From: an uncultured Armatimonadota bacterium
GTDB taxonomy: Bacteria; Armatimonadota; Fimbriimonadia; Fimbriimonadales; Fimbriimonadaceae
DNA length: 64,000 bases
Assembly (NCBI GenBank): GCA_903927345.1
Contig: CAIYMO010000030.1
Coordinates: forward strand, 20,332 to 84,331
Reading direction: 5' to 3'
Shown: positions 40,644-50,577 of the stretch, piece after piece
Position numbering within the stretch: position 1 is the stretch's first letter
How the letters are laid out: every line of letters begins with the position of its first letter
Position numbers and translations under genes: made by a program
Notes under the pieces: model-generated
Database searches by the model: none
Told to the model about the DNA's origin: nothing
Seen by the model: the letters and a program-made list of their open reading frames with translations, nothing else

Positions 40644-40731
40644 TGGAGGAGAGAAGGGGATTCGAACCCCTGAGCCCTTTCAGGCTTCTTGTTTTCAAGA
40701 CAAGCGCGATCGACCACTCCGCCATCTCTCC
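40644..40731 (-). tRNA. tRNA-Ser(UGA), CCA encoded
   Basis: Minus strand GGAGAGATGGCGGAGTGGTCGATCGCGCTTGTCTTGAAAACAAGAAGCCTGAAAGGGCTCAGGGGTTCGAATCCCCTTCTCTCC-T-CCA; anticodon loop CTTGAAA. Confidence 0.96.
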
Positions 40732-40781
40732 AATCTTGGTCTTGCGATCAATATAATACTCGGTTGGTTCCAGATACTTCG

Positions 40782-40979
40782 CTAGTTAGACTGTTGGCTC
40801 GTAAGCCGTATAGCCATTTTCTGCCCAAGCCATAGTCCCGCTCCCAAACCCCAAAACAGAAAGAGTAGCTGCCAAAGCTCGTGCTTGCTCGGGATGAAAG
40901 TGAATGCAATCGCTGCCCCAACGAAGACCCCAGTGAGTCCGCCCACCAGAATCGTAGAGAAGGCAAGGACAGATTTCAT
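40782..40979 (-). CDS. Small two-TM membrane protein
   Basis: 65 aa, MKSVLAFSTILVGGLTGVFVGAAIAF...LWQLLFLFWGLGAGLWLG. Confidence 0.5.
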   Translation of the reverse strand: MKSVLAFSTILVGGLTGVFVGAAIAFTFIPSKHELWQLLFLFWGLGAGLWLGQKMAIRLTSQQSN

Positions 40980-41025
40980 GAGTTCTTAACTATATCTCCA
41001 ACTCTTTTAGAGATAAGATTCTAGG

Positions 41026-41763
41026 GTGAGACGCGCATTCACCCTCATCGAGTTGCTAGTTGTCATCGCGATCATTGCGATTCTCGCCGCGATTCTGTTC
41101 CCTGTGTTTGCCCAAGCCAAAGCGTCGGCAAAGAAATCAGCTTGCCTCTCCAACACCCGGCAGCTGGGAATCGGTCTGATGATGTATATGGCGGACGAAG
41201 ATGACACGCTCTTCTTCTTCGGTCACGCTGTCGATACATCCCGAACTCGCCCGCTCGTCCCCTTCGGCGCAACGATCGAAAACCGCTGGTGGAACCAAAT
41301 CCAACCCTACTTGAAGAACCGCGACGTGCTGTGGTCGCCGAGCGATCAGCTAAGAAAGCCGCACCCGCTCGAGGACGGTCAGGCGGGCCGACCCTTTGTG
41401 CCCCGCTCCTACGTCGCAAACCGAGCCGCTGAGGGCCTTAACTACACCATGATCGACGAGGTTTCTTCGATCGTTGTTGTCACGCTCAAAAACGGTGTTT
41501 ACGACGACTCATGGTACGAGCCACCCAAAAATCTTTACAACAAGAGCGCAACAACTCCCCCCGTCCTTTGGTTGGACGGACAGCTTGGCGGTGTCAACAA
41601 TACGTTCTTCGACGGACACGCGAAGTGGCTGTCCAAAGGCGTCCTGCTTTCCAATCCGTGTGGGCTCCCATATTCGGGTGTCCAGCTGATGCGCCAGTTC
41701 CCAATCCCGCCCACCCCTGGCCAGCCCACCCGCACCCCTTGGCACCCGAATTGTCCTTCATAG
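41026..41763 (+). CDS. Type II secretion-like pseudopilin, DUF1559-type
   Basis: [32 protein letters not shown]-terminal [13 protein letters not shown]. Confidence 0.92.
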   Translation: MRRAFTLIELLVVIAIIAILAAILFPVFAQAKASAKKSACLSNTRQLGIGLMMYMADEDDTLFFFGHAVDTSRTRPLVPFGATIENRWWNQIQPYLKNRDVLWSPSDQLRKPHPLEDGQAGRPFVPRSYVANRAAEGLNYTMIDEVSSIVVVTLKNGVYDDSWYEPPKNLYNKSATTPPVLWLDGQLGGVNNTFFDGHAKWLSKGVLLSNPCGLPYSGVQLMRQFPIPPTPGQPTRTPWHPNCPS

Positions 41764-41782
41764 CGGGTAGCCTCTTTGCTGA

Positions 41783-42493
41783 ATGAGACCAGACGGACGC
41801 CAGCCCGACCAACTACGACCTTACACCTTCGAGCGAGGCTTTGCCAAGTTCGCCGAGGGCTCATGCCTTCTCAAACTGGGCGATACCCACATGTTGGTCA
41901 CCGCGACTGTCGAAGAACGCGTTCCTCCGTTCTTGAAAGGGAAGGGACAGGGTTGGGTCACCGCCGAGTATTCAATGCTTCCTCGATCAGGTCGACAGCG
42001 AAACAACCGCGACCTTATGAAGCCGAACGGTCGTTCGATGGAAATTCAGCGACTCATTGGCCGTGCACTCCGCGCCGTCGTTGACCTCGAGGCACTCGGG
42101 GAGCGAACGATCACCATCGATTGCGACGCGATTCGAGCCGATGGGGGAACCCGTTGCGCGTCCATCACAGCTGCGTACGTCGCTCTCTACGACGCGCTTG
42201 AGCACCTAAAGGGCAAGCGTCTCATCAAGAAGGATGTTCTCAAGGATCAAATCGCGGCAATCTCGGTTGGAATCTACCGCAACACCGAAGTTCTCGACCT
42301 CAACTACGACGAGGACTCCGTCGCCGAAACCGACATGAACGTCGTCATGACCGGATCTGGAAAGTTTGTGGAAGTGCAGGGCACTGCTGAAGGCGAACCA
42401 TTCGCTGCCGACGAACTGGGTCGCATGCTCAAGCTTGCAAAAACGGGTTGTGATGAGCTGTTCGCAGCCCAGCGTGAAGCTCTCGGACTATGA
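41783..42493 (+). CDS. rph: Ribonuclease PH
   Basis: [59 protein letters not shown]. Confidence 0.97.
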   Translation: MRPDGRQPDQLRPYTFERGFAKFAEGSCLLKLGDTHMLVTATVEERVPPFLKGKGQGWVTAEYSMLPRSGRQRNNRDLMKPNGRSMEIQRLIGRALRAVVDLEALGERTITIDCDAIRADGGTRCASITAAYVALYDALEHLKGKRLIKKDVLKDQIAAISVGIYRNTEVLDLNYDEDSVAETDMNVVMTGSGKFVEVQGTAEGEPFAADELGRMLKLAKTGCDELFAAQREALGL

Positions 42494-43086
42494 TCTCAAA
42501 GCTGGTCATCGCCACTCATAACCGAAAGAAGGCCGGCGAAATGGTCACGATTTTGGGAGCTCGCTTCCCAAACATAGAAATCGTGACCCTTGCCGACTAC
42601 GAAGGTGCCCCAGAACCTGAGGAAACCGGAACGACTTACGCTTCTAACGCGCAAATCAAAGCAGAATCGGCGTTCAACTTCACGAATGAGTGGTGTGTTG
42701 CAGACGATGCAGGGCTCGAAATCGACGCTCTAGACGGCGCCCCTGGACTCTACAGCAAACGGTTCGGCGGCGAAGACTTGCCATTTCCTGAGAAGATGGC
42801 AATGATCCTCGAGCAGATCAGCGGAACGGAATCCCGTGCCGCTCGGTTCCGTTGCAACGTCGCCCTGATCGGTCCAAACTTCCCATGCAAAGTGTTCGAG
42901 GCGATCTGCGAGGGTGTGATCTCCGAAGAACCAAGCGGCGGTGGGGGCTTTGGCTACGACCCGATCTTCTATCTCCCGGAGATGGGTTGTACAATGGCCG
43001 ATCTCACTGCGTCCCAGAAGCACCAAATCAGTCACAGAGGGAAGGTTTTGAAGATGGTTGGCGACGAGATCGAAACCCTGGGATAA
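42490..43086 (+). CDS. rdgB: Non-canonical purine NTP pyrophosphatase (Ham1/RdgB)
   Basis: [57 protein letters not shown]. Confidence 0.96.
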   Translation: MISKLVIATHNRKKAGEMVTILGARFPNIEIVTLADYEGAPEPEETGTTYASNAQIKAESAFNFTNEWCVADDAGLEIDALDGAPGLYSKRFGGEDLPFPEKMAMILEQISGTESRAARFRCNVALIGPNFPCKVFEAICEGVISEEPSGGGGFGYDPIFYLPEMGCTMADLTASQKHQISHRGKVLKMVGDEIETLG

Positions 43087-43128
43087 CTAACGGGCTTCTG
43101 AGGCGTCCATAATCCTTAGAGACATTCT

Positions 43129-44145
43129 ATGAACTTGCTTCCCATCCTTGCCTTCGCCTTGAGTGCGCAAACCGAGCCCATGCGCAAGGTTGACATCAAG
43201 CCCGCCGGGTTGACGTTGGAAATCCCCAAAGTTTGGAAGCTCAATCCGAAGGACTCGAACCTGGCGATCTCTGCCCGGGTTCCGGTCAAAGACAGCAAGG
43301 TCGTCGGAAAGCTGGACATCGGTTACGTCATTGACGAAACTACCGATGCCGCCGGGTTCCTTGCCGCTCAGAAGGATATCTTGACCCGGTCTGGTTCCAC
43401 TGTCGAGCGACAATGGACCGTCGATGCTTTGGGCGCACCGTTCGTTTTTACCAAGAGCAAGAAGGACAACGAGACCACCGTTCGCGGCGTGTTCTTCCGG
43501 AAAACAAAAAGCAAGCTCGTCCTGCTGATGTCGTCGCCGAGCGACGTGTTCGAATCAATCGAACCCCAACTGACCCGAGTACTGAGCACCATGAAGGAGA
43601 CGGCGGTCAAAGAGGCAGCAAAGCCGACCGTTCCAACCGAGCGAAAAATCGAAATTTCCGAGCAATTCCCGGGCAACATCGTCGCAACTCCGGTCTCCCA
43701 TCCGGTCACGATCAGCGGTTCAATCTACATCTTGCGTCTGCCGAAAGGATGCGTCGCCACCAAGCTAGGAGATGGATCGGCGAGCGTCACGGTTCCTGGA
43801 CTCAGTCAAGCCGTGATCGTCGATTGTTACACCCAAAAAATCACTCCGCTCACCAAATCCTTCGCCGAAAAGCCGGCGGCGACCGCAAAACTCTTTAAAG
43901 GCGCAGTGACGCGGATTGACCGACTTGTCCCTGTTCGAAAGGATATGCAACAGCGTCAATACGTTTGGCGCTATGGCTTCGCAGCAGCTGGCGGAGACCT
44001 GATGACCTGCGATGTCCTCATCGCACAGCTCAACCCTCAGTACATGTTCGCTTCATACGTCCAGCGCAACAAGGCACTGTTTAAGAGCGAAGAAAAGGTC
44101 TTCACCACGTTTATCAACTCAATTCGGCTAGACGAGAAGAAGTGA
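43129..44145 (+). CDS. Hypothetical secreted protein
   Basis: 338 aa; signal-like N-terminus MNLLPILAFALSAQT. Confidence 0.6.
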   Translation: MNLLPILAFALSAQTEPMRKVDIKPAGLTLEIPKVWKLNPKDSNLAISARVPVKDSKVVGKLDIGYVIDETTDAAGFLAAQKDILTRSGSTVERQWTVDALGAPFVFTKSKKDNETTVRGVFFRKTKSKLVLLMSSPSDVFESIEPQLTRVLSTMKETAVKEAAKPTVPTERKIEISEQFPGNIVATPVSHPVTISGSIYILRLPKGCVATKLGDGSASVTVPGLSQAVIVDCYTQKITPLTKSFAEKPAATAKLFKGAVTRIDRLVPVRKDMQQRQYVWRYGFAAAGGDLMTCDVLIAQLNPQYMFASYVQRNKALFKSEEKVFTTFINSIRLDEKK

Positions 44146-44705
44146 TTTTCGCGTTTTCAACGAGTAGTCCCATCGTCTCGATTGCAGTCTTCAACGAAGG
44201 TGGAGACGTCCTGTTTTCAGGCGAGTTGGAGTCTAAGCAAGAGGCCTCGAACGCTTGTCTTCAACTGCTCGCTAAATCAGGTTTTTCGGTTCTCGAAGGG
44301 AGTCTCTTTCTTGCTGATCTGGGACCAGGCTCCTTCACCGGCACTCGGGTCGGTGTGACGCTCGCAAAGACTCTCGCCTGGTCAGCTGACGCTGTATGCT
44401 CCGGCGTGTCGGCGTTCGACCTAATCTCGACCCAGAAAACCGTCGTATTCCCCAGCAAGCGGGGGGAATGGTTCATCCGTCCGCCGGGGAGCGAAGTATC
44501 AAGGTCGGCGTCACTACCGGAGCTAGAGTTCATTGGCTTTGGCCCCGGAATCGATAACCCTGTTTATCCTCACGCAAAGATGTTCGCCCCTCTCCTTGGT
44601 TCCCTGGAGCAAATTCAGCCAGAACAGCTCGCTCCCCTCTATCTGATCGATCCAAGCATCTCGCAACCGAAACAACCGCTAAGCCGAGTAGAGGGCATCG
44701 TATGA
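44142..44705 (+). CDS. tsaB: tRNA threonylcarbamoyladenosine biosynthesis protein TsaB-like
   Basis: IFAFSTSSPIVSIAVF; LADLGPGSFTGTRVGVTLAKTLAWS. Confidence 0.85.
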   Translation: MIFAFSTSSPIVSIAVFNEGGDVLFSGELESKQEASNACLQLLAKSGFSVLEGSLFLADLGPGSFTGTRVGVTLAKTLAWSADAVCSGVSAFDLISTQKTVVFPSKRGEWFIRPPGSEVSRSASLPELEFIGFGPGIDNPVYPHAKMFAPLLGSLEQIQPEQLAPLYLIDPSISQPKQPLSRVEGIV

Positions 44706-45655
44706 ACTGGGAATTGGTTCAGAGGAAAACCTCGTTGCGCTCGTTAACGACGCTTAAGGCTGGCGGCGTCGCAGAATTGTTCGCCAAAGCCAAAAACGTC
44801 GATGAGCTGATCAAAATTTCAGCAGCTTGCCAGGCCGAGGATATCAAGGTGACCACACTTGGATGGGGTTCAAACTTTCTCGCCTCTGACGCCGGAGTGG
44901 CTGGGCTGGTGCTTCTGAACCAAACTCGTGAGATAAATATCGACGGGGATCAGATCACCGCCGATTCTGGTGTCGCATTCCAGGATCTCTGGTTGAAGAG
45001 CACTCAGGCGGGCTTCCGCGGACTCGAGTTCGCCGTAGGGATCCCAGGCACGGTTGGTGGCGCACTCGTGAGCAATGCCGGTGCTTACCGCAGCAATATC
45101 AGCGAGTTCTTAGTCGCTCTCGAAGTCGTTACCGATGGAGAAGCACGATGGGTAGATCCGACCTGGATGGACTTCAAATACCGAGACTCGATTCTCCGTT
45201 GTGAAAACCCCAGGTCTGCGGTGATCACCCGAACCAGGTTCAAACTTCCACGTGGCGAAGCAAAGCAATCCTACGACGAAGCCCGAGAGTATCAGCGGCA
45301 ACGAATCGGGAAGCAGCCCCCGAGTGCCAGCGCTGGGAGCTTTTTCAAAAACGTCGTCGACCCAAAGCTCGCCCAAGAGATAGAGGGGCTAACCGAGGGC
45401 ATGCGCAAAAACAACGTCGTTCCCGCTGGGTTTCTCATCGAGAAGTGTGGTCTGAAAGGCTTTCGGATCGGTGGAGCCATGATCGGGGCGCGCCACGCAA
45501 ACTTCTTGCTCAACGTTGGCGGAGCAACGGCTTCCGAGTTGCGCTCGCTCGCTCACTTCGCCAAGCAAAGCGTCCAAAATCGATTCGGCGTGGAGCTCGA
45601 AGAAGAAGTGATGTACATCGGAGACTGGTCAAACTTCTCACCCATCAATCCGTGA
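44702..45655 (+). CDS. murB: UDP-N-acetylenolpyruvoylglucosamine reductase
   Basis: TLKAGGVAELF, LGWGSNFLASDAGVAGLVL, GLEFAVGIPGTVGGALVSNAGAY, ASAGSFFKN. Confidence 0.95.
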   Translation: MNWELVQRKTSLRSLTTLKAGGVAELFAKAKNVDELIKISAACQAEDIKVTTLGWGSNFLASDAGVAGLVLLNQTREINIDGDQITADSGVAFQDLWLKSTQAGFRGLEFAVGIPGTVGGALVSNAGAYRSNISEFLVALEVVTDGEARWVDPTWMDFKYRDSILRCENPRSAVITRTRFKLPRGEAKQSYDEAREYQRQRIGKQPPSASAGSFFKNVVDPKLAQEIEGLTEGMRKNNVVPAGFLIEKCGLKGFRIGGAMIGARHANFLLNVGGATASELRSLAHFAKQSVQNRFGVELEEEVMYIGDWSNFSPINP

Positions 45656-45971
45656 GCCGACGCGACTCAAGCTGGGGTGGTGTCAGCCACCCACTTTCGA
45701 ACATCTTCACGGCGATCAGGTAGGTGACCTGCAAACTGAACATTGCGATCAGAAACAAGTAGGTCGCCTTCAGCAACGGAAGGCCAATTTTACGAGCAAG
45801 TCGGTTTTGGCTTCGGTAGCTCTCGAGAAATCCTTCGTGCCGAGCTCTGGGCATCCATCGTAGGGGTGTCATGTGGATGCGACGCATCCAAGGCCTCCTC
45901 ATCCATTGAATTGTGAGGAACCATGTCTTCCGAGATAGCCAGTTAGCAAGCCAGTTCATCGCTGCCGTCAA
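45645..45971 (-). CDS. Hypothetical membrane protein
   Basis: 108 aa with a C-terminal hydrophobic segment; the start is uncertain (45959 MNWLANW is possible). Confidence 0.45.
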   Translation of the reverse strand: MTAAMNWLANWLSRKTWFLTIQWMRRPWMRRIHMTPLRWMPRARHEGFLESYRSQNRLARKIGLPLLKATYLFLIAMFSLQVTYLIAVKMFESGWLTPPQLESRRLTD

Positions 45972-45985
45972 AGTACAATACGCAC

Positions 45986-46558
45986 GTGCAGCAAATTGAT
46001 CGCGCGGTGTTTCACTGGATCAATAGATGGTCGGGCGGACTCGAAGGTTCCATGCGGTTCTTCAGCGAGGGGCTTCAGGAGTGGTGGGTCAAGCTCATCC
46101 TGCTCATTTGTCTCGGTTCAATGATCGCGGCAGGGAAGGACACTCGCAAAGGGGCTATCTGTGCTCTATTGTCATGGCCAATCGCCGACTTACTGACCAA
46201 CATCCTTAAAAAGACGATCCCCCTCCCAAGACCCTGCAACGACCCGGCGCTCGGAGACCTCATCCTCCGCATTGGAAAGACCGATTCTCCCGGCACAGCA
46301 AGCGCACACAGTGCAAATATGCTTGCTGTTGCGATCTGCATGCTCATCGCACTCCGCTGGGGCGGAATTCCGTGGCTCATCCTAGCCATCCTTGTTGCGC
46401 TTAGCCGGGTGTACAACGGCGTCCATTATCCCTATCAGGTTGTCCTAGGCTGGATTTGTGGGGCGTTCGCCGCCGTATTGGTTTGCATGCTCTACGACAA
46501 GATTGCAAAGCGTCGAGCAGCGAAGAGGGAAGCCATTGAAGCGAAGCCAAGCAACTAA
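45986..46558 (+). CDS. PAP2-family phosphatase
   Basis: LKKTIPLPRPCNDPAL...DSPGTASAHSANMLAVA...ALSRVYNGVHYPYQVVLGWICG. Confidence 0.9.
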   Translation: MQQIDRAVFHWINRWSGGLEGSMRFFSEGLQEWWVKLILLICLGSMIAAGKDTRKGAICALLSWPIADLLTNILKKTIPLPRPCNDPALGDLILRIGKTDSPGTASAHSANMLAVAICMLIALRWGGIPWLILAILVALSRVYNGVHYPYQVVLGWICGAFAAVLVCMLYDKIAKRRAAKREAIEAKPSN

Positions 46559-47231
46559 CGCCTTCTTGATTGCACTGGTTGCATCAATCATCCTCCCATT
46601 TATCCCGATTGTAAGTGGGATCCTGTTGCCTTTCGACTTCCTCAACACCCATCTGCACGAGATGTTCCATGGAATCGCTGCGGTGCTCACCGGAGGAAGC
46701 GTTGATAAGATTCTGGTCTTCCGCAACTCAGAAGGCGTGACAACCACCTTCGGCGGATTTCTGCCTCTGATCTATTCGGCAGGCTATATCGGGGCCTCGC
46801 TCTTCGGCGCATTCATGGTCCGGTCATCCGTGAATGAGAAGTCAGCTCGAAAATGGGTTCAAATCCTCGGCATCGCCGTCTTGCTCGTCAACGTCCTTTG
46901 GGTTCGCGGTGACATTGTTGGATGGCCCCTTGGCTTGTTCTGGGGCGTCTTTTTGCTTGTGCTTGCCGTTCGGCTCCAGCCAAGCGAAATTCTCCTTGTC
47001 GCCCAGTTCCTAGGCGTTCAACAGTGCATCAACGGATTCAAGTCGCTTCGTGATCTTCTTCTGCTGACCGGAGCCCAAGCGCAGAATACCGATGCTGCAA
47101 TGCTTGCAAAAGAAACGGGGATCCCGGCCTCAGGTTGGGCGGTGCTGTGGACACTTCTCGGCGTCTATGGCGTAGTTATGGCCGTGATCGGCCTCAACCG
47201 CGCCACTAGCGGACAGGGACCGGCGCGCTGA
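46536..47231 (+). CDS. M50B-like membrane protein
   Basis: LNTHLHEMFHGIAAVLTGGSVDKI (HEMFH); TTG start at 46536 inferred, ORF extends to 46458. Confidence 0.75.
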   Translation: MKRSQATNAFLIALVASIILPFIPIVSGILLPFDFLNTHLHEMFHGIAAVLTGGSVDKILVFRNSEGVTTTFGGFLPLIYSAGYIGASLFGAFMVRSSVNEKSARKWVQILGIAVLLVNVLWVRGDIVGWPLGLFWGVFLLVLAVRLQPSEILLVAQFLGVQQCINGFKSLRDLLLLTGAQAQNTDAAMLAKETGIPASGWAVLWTLLGVYGVVMAVIGLNRATSGQGPAR

Positions 47232-47721
47232 GATCGCTGTGACCTAGCGTTCGCTGAATCTCGCCATCAACTCGAATCTGGAAGTTGTTGACACGCTTGT
47301 CCTTGCTTAGGGCTGATTTCAAAGTTTCGATCAGCTCAGCTTCTCCTGTCGAGCCAAGGGTATCAACGATTCCCGAATTCATATCGACGATCGCCGTGTG
47401 ATCAACGACATCAATTCCGAGGACCCGAGCATTCTCAAAGCCACCTAACTTGATCGCGTCGTTGATCTTGCCGGCTGTGATCGCAGTCGCTTCAGTTCCA
47501 CTTTGATGGTCAGTTCCACCCTGGTGGGTGCCGTTGTTTGCTCCATTCGCCTGACCGTCGCCCTTTGGCGTAACATCCGTAACTGCGATGGGAGTCTCTT
47601 CCGACGAAAGAGACATAGTGCGGTTGCCGCCAACATAGCTAGCAATACCAACGAAACTTGCCCCCGCTACCGCAGCGGTAGCGACGATGGTCCAAGGAAA
47701 GTTACGACGAGTGGTTTTCAT
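47206..47721 (-). CDS. GerMN-domain protein
   Basis: LGIDVVDHTAIVDMNSGIVDTLGSTGEAELIETLKSAL...VNNFQIRVDGEIQRTLGHSDLSAPV; N-terminal TM. Confidence 0.75.
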   Translation of the reverse strand: MKTTRRNFPWTIVATAAVAGASFVGIASYVGGNRTMSLSSEETPIAVTDVTPKGDGQANGANNGTHQGGTDHQSGTEATAITAGKINDAIKLGGFENARVLGIDVVDHTAIVDMNSGIVDTLGSTGEAELIETLKSALSKDKRVNNFQIRVDGEIQRTLGHSDLSAPVPVR

Positions 47722-49346
47722 TTTTGTCCAAAGAATTGTTTTAGTCCTTTGACGACGCATTTAGCGATTCCGTCGCGGAATTTTTCGGTGAGGATAGCCT
47801 TTCGGTCGGTGGGGTTGCGCACGAACGCACACTCCATCAGAATCGCGGGCATCTTCGAGTTGCGCAACACTGAGAATCCGCTCTCATGAGCAAATTTGTG
47901 ATCATCAATCGCCCCAAGGTTTGGAAGCGGTCCTTCGGACTTGATGTACTCCTGTATGCATTCGGCAAGGTACTTATCAGCGTCCCGCCCACCGTGGTAA
48001 ATCGATTTCGTGCCGCTCGGAGGGGTCTTGTTCCCGCCTGGATCATCGTAGTGGAAGGACATGAAGACGTCGGCGTTGTTTCGGTTCGCCACGTCCGCGC
48101 GATAGACCAAATCATCAGCTAAGTTTTCGCGGAAGTGGGTGTCCTTGTCGCGGGTCATGATGACCTGAGCGCCCTCGGCTTCCAAAGCTCGCTTGACGGC
48201 TTGGGCAGTAGCCAGACTGAGCAGCTTCTCCGTATAAACGCCATTCCCAGTGCCGGGGAATTTACCACCGTGACCGGCGTCGATCACAATCACTTTTCCT
48301 TTGAGGCTGCCGTTCCCGGCTGGGTGAACGAAAGTTATTTTAAAACCGTTTGCACTCGGGTCAAGGACGGCGCCCATCCTGCCCGCCAGCTTGAAGCTAA
48401 GTACGGTGAGGCCAGTGTCCTGCCTAAGCTGGACCGACTTGAGATGCTTACTGAGGTCCTTTTCAAGCTCCGCGAGCTTGGCGCTGAACGTCGGCATCGC
48501 AACCTCTACCGTATCTCTCGAAGGTCGTCGAATTGTCGCGATCCCTTTCCAACCTGGCTTCGGTACAGAGACCAACAGTTCGGTCGCCATCTCGTCCTCG
48601 TTGCCTCGCTGAATTGTGAGGTCATCGGCAGGTTGAATCGGAGGAGTTGGATCGATTTTGGGAGTCGTAGTCGTTTTGGGTGGGTCGTTCTTAGCGGGCT
48701 CAACCGGAGCTACTTGCGAAGGATTGAAATCGATAACGATGTTTTGTGCATTCGCCAACGGGCCCTGAGGCAGGGTCGGCGCATACGATAGATTAAGGAC
48801 GATTCGAACGTTGTTCGGCCGGTACTGGCTCACCTTTGCGGTTGAATCGAGTTCAAACTGAACTCCTGGCGCAAGTCGAGCACCTTCGAGGTCAATTACG
48901 ACTTTGGGATCGGACGTGCCTAACAAGGAAACAGTCGGCTTGATTTTTAGCCCGGCATAAATCGAGAGTTCGCCCGACTTAACGGAAACTGATTTTATGG
49001 CGCTAACAACCTCTAAGGCATCAAAGCCGCCTGGAATCCAGGTGCTCATCCCGTCCATTTTCTGAACGAAGTCGCGAAGAGCGATGCAGGTGGAACCTTC
49101 GATTTGTCTCGTCGGGACCTGGATGGTCTTGCCTTCAGCAGAGATTTTGGCCCCGACGGTACTTGATGTCGCGGACCATCCCAGCTCGGTCACCCGATCA
49201 AGTGGAATCATAAATTCTTCGCCGACTCGATATCCGCGAAGTTGCACGCCCAGGTAGGTGTAGGTTACCGTTGCATTCCGCACTTGTGCGAAAGCTCCGG
49301 CACAAAGCGCCATCCATAGCGCCAGGGCAATGAGCAGTCTTTTCAT
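47718..49346 (-). CDS. N-acetylmuramoyl-L-alanine amidase (AMIN + amidase_3)
   Basis: GKVIVIDAGHGGKFPGTGNGVYTEKLLSLATAQAVKRALEAEGAQVIMTRDKD; ILMECAFVRNPTDRKAI; signal peptide from 49346. Confidence 0.93.
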   Translation of the reverse strand: MKRLLIALALWMALCAGAFAQVRNATVTYTYLGVQLRGYRVGEEFMIPLDRVTELGWSATSSTVGAKISAEGKTIQVPTRQIEGSTCIALRDFVQKMDGMSTWIPGGFDALEVVSAIKSVSVKSGELSIYAGLKIKPTVSLLGTSDPKVVIDLEGARLAPGVQFELDSTAKVSQYRPNNVRIVLNLSYAPTLPQGPLANAQNIVIDFNPSQVAPVEPAKNDPPKTTTTPKIDPTPPIQPADDLTIQRGNEDEMATELLVSVPKPGWKGIATIRRPSRDTVEVAMPTFSAKLAELEKDLSKHLKSVQLRQDTGLTVLSFKLAGRMGAVLDPSANGFKITFVHPAGNGSLKGKVIVIDAGHGGKFPGTGNGVYTEKLLSLATAQAVKRALEAEGAQVIMTRDKDTHFRENLADDLVYRADVANRNNADVFMSFHYDDPGGNKTPPSGTKSIYHGGRDADKYLAECIQEYIKSEGPLPNLGAIDDHKFAHESGFSVLRNSKMPAILMECAFVRNPTDRKAILTEKFRDGIAKCVVKGLKQFFGQK

Positions 49347-49506
49347 CCTGACACCGCCATTGTACAGGGTCTTGAGCAAAATCCACAACCTCCTATTCCT
49401 ATTCTCGGCTTTCTTTCGGGTATCTTCATTGCTTCCACCCGAATGGGGAGGCCATCCAAAGTAATACGCTTGGAGGGTATCCCAAGGTTCACTCAATTCG
49501 GAGACT

Positions 49507-49581
49507 GGGCGGTTAGCTCAACGGTAGAGCGTCTCGTTTACACCGAGAGGGTTGGGGGTTCGAATCCCTCACCGCCCACCA
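49507..49581 (+). tRNA. tRNA-Val(UAC), CCA encoded
   Basis: GGGCGGTTAGCTCAACGGTAGAGCGTCTCGTTTACACCGAGAGGGTTGGGGGTTCGAATCCCTCACCGCCCACCA; loop TTTACAC. Confidence 0.97.
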
Positions 49582-49582
49582 C

Positions 49583-49906
49583 TTACTTTGTCGCGTTGAA
49601 GGCTGACACCGTTCCAGGATTGGGAGTTCCGGGTCGACGGTGCGCCAAATAAATTCGGTTCAAAGTTCCGAAATCCGCCAGGTCGACATCCGAGAAGTCA
49701 AGTCGTGCGAATTCCGCCACCCTTGCCGACCGCGCTGAGTTCTTTGCGTTGAGGTCCACCTTGGGAACCAGTGGATTAGATACTCCAGGATTCTTCTTCC
49801 AGGTGAAGCAACGGAACATCGGAGCGGCCCCTGCATCATATTGACTGGTTGGTGCGATCCCCAGGCACAACTCAATCGTGCTCATCAAACTACACGACGT
49901 GTACAT
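49583..49906 (-). CDS. Uncertain ORF, possibly a remnant
   Basis: 107-aa ORF only; no recognised motif. Confidence 0.2.
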   Translation of the reverse strand: MYTSCSLMSTIELCLGIAPTSQYDAGAAPMFRCFTWKKNPGVSNPLVPKVDLNAKNSARSARVAEFARLDFSDVDLADFGTLNRIYLAHRRPGTPNPGTVSAFNATK

Positions 49907-50042
49907 CGTCGAATCAGGAAAACCTGACTTTGTATATGGGCTTGTAACGAGTGGAACTTGGTGAGCGGATCAAGGCAACCGGGGAATCAGCCTCAAAGAA
50001 TGCAACATAGGGTGGGCCGCCCAAAAAAAGTGGTCTCAGTTT

Positions 50043-50528
50043 CTACCACTCGCGGAAGGGCTTGCCGTCGCAGCCCAAGTTCGTAGACGGGTAGTAGATG
50101 TAGCTCGAGTTGAAGGTTTGGTTTGAGAAGTGAGTCCAAGCTGTAGTTGCCGAACTTGTCACTCCGCCAGCGTAGGTGTTGTTTCCGGTGAACGGGTTAA
50201 TCGGGATTGATGTCAAGTAAGGACCTTTCCAAGTGTCAGCAGCAATTGACTTGACCGTCCAGTTGGTTCCGATACTTCCGCGGACCCAACCCGATGCAGG
50301 TGCGGTCGCATTGTCGAGATCATCAACCCTAACTGTGACCCCGGTGTCCGCCTCGGCACGATCTGCCGCTGTTCGGAGAAGAATCAGGTTTGCCCGAAGC
50401 GTTGCTTCCTTGGACCGGGTCGCATTGCGGGCAAATTTGGGCACCGCAATGCCCGCGAGGACTGCGATTATCGTAATCACAATGAGAAGCTCGACTAATG
50501 TATAGCCGCGGTGCTGTTTTTGCTTCAC
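50043..50528 (-). CDS. Type IV pilin-like/pseudopilin protein
   Basis: RGYTLVELLIVITIIAVLAGIAVPKFARNA; GTG start with GGAGG upstream. Confidence 0.9.
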   Translation of the reverse strand: MKQKQHRGYTLVELLIVITIIAVLAGIAVPKFARNATRSKEATLRANLILLRTAADRAEADTGVTVRVDDLDNATAPASGWVRGSIGTNWTVKSIAADTWKGPYLTSIPINPFTGNNTYAGGVTSSATTAWTHFSNQTFNSSYIYYPSTNLGCDGKPFREW

Positions 50529-50577
50529 TGTCGAAGATCCTCCATTAATAAAGTATCGGTATATACGAATCCGTTCC

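Noticed and set aside
49583-50042. Integrated element next to tRNA-Val(UAC)
   Set aside because: No integrase gene and no repeat of the tRNA 3' end found downstream by eye; only one weak ORF.
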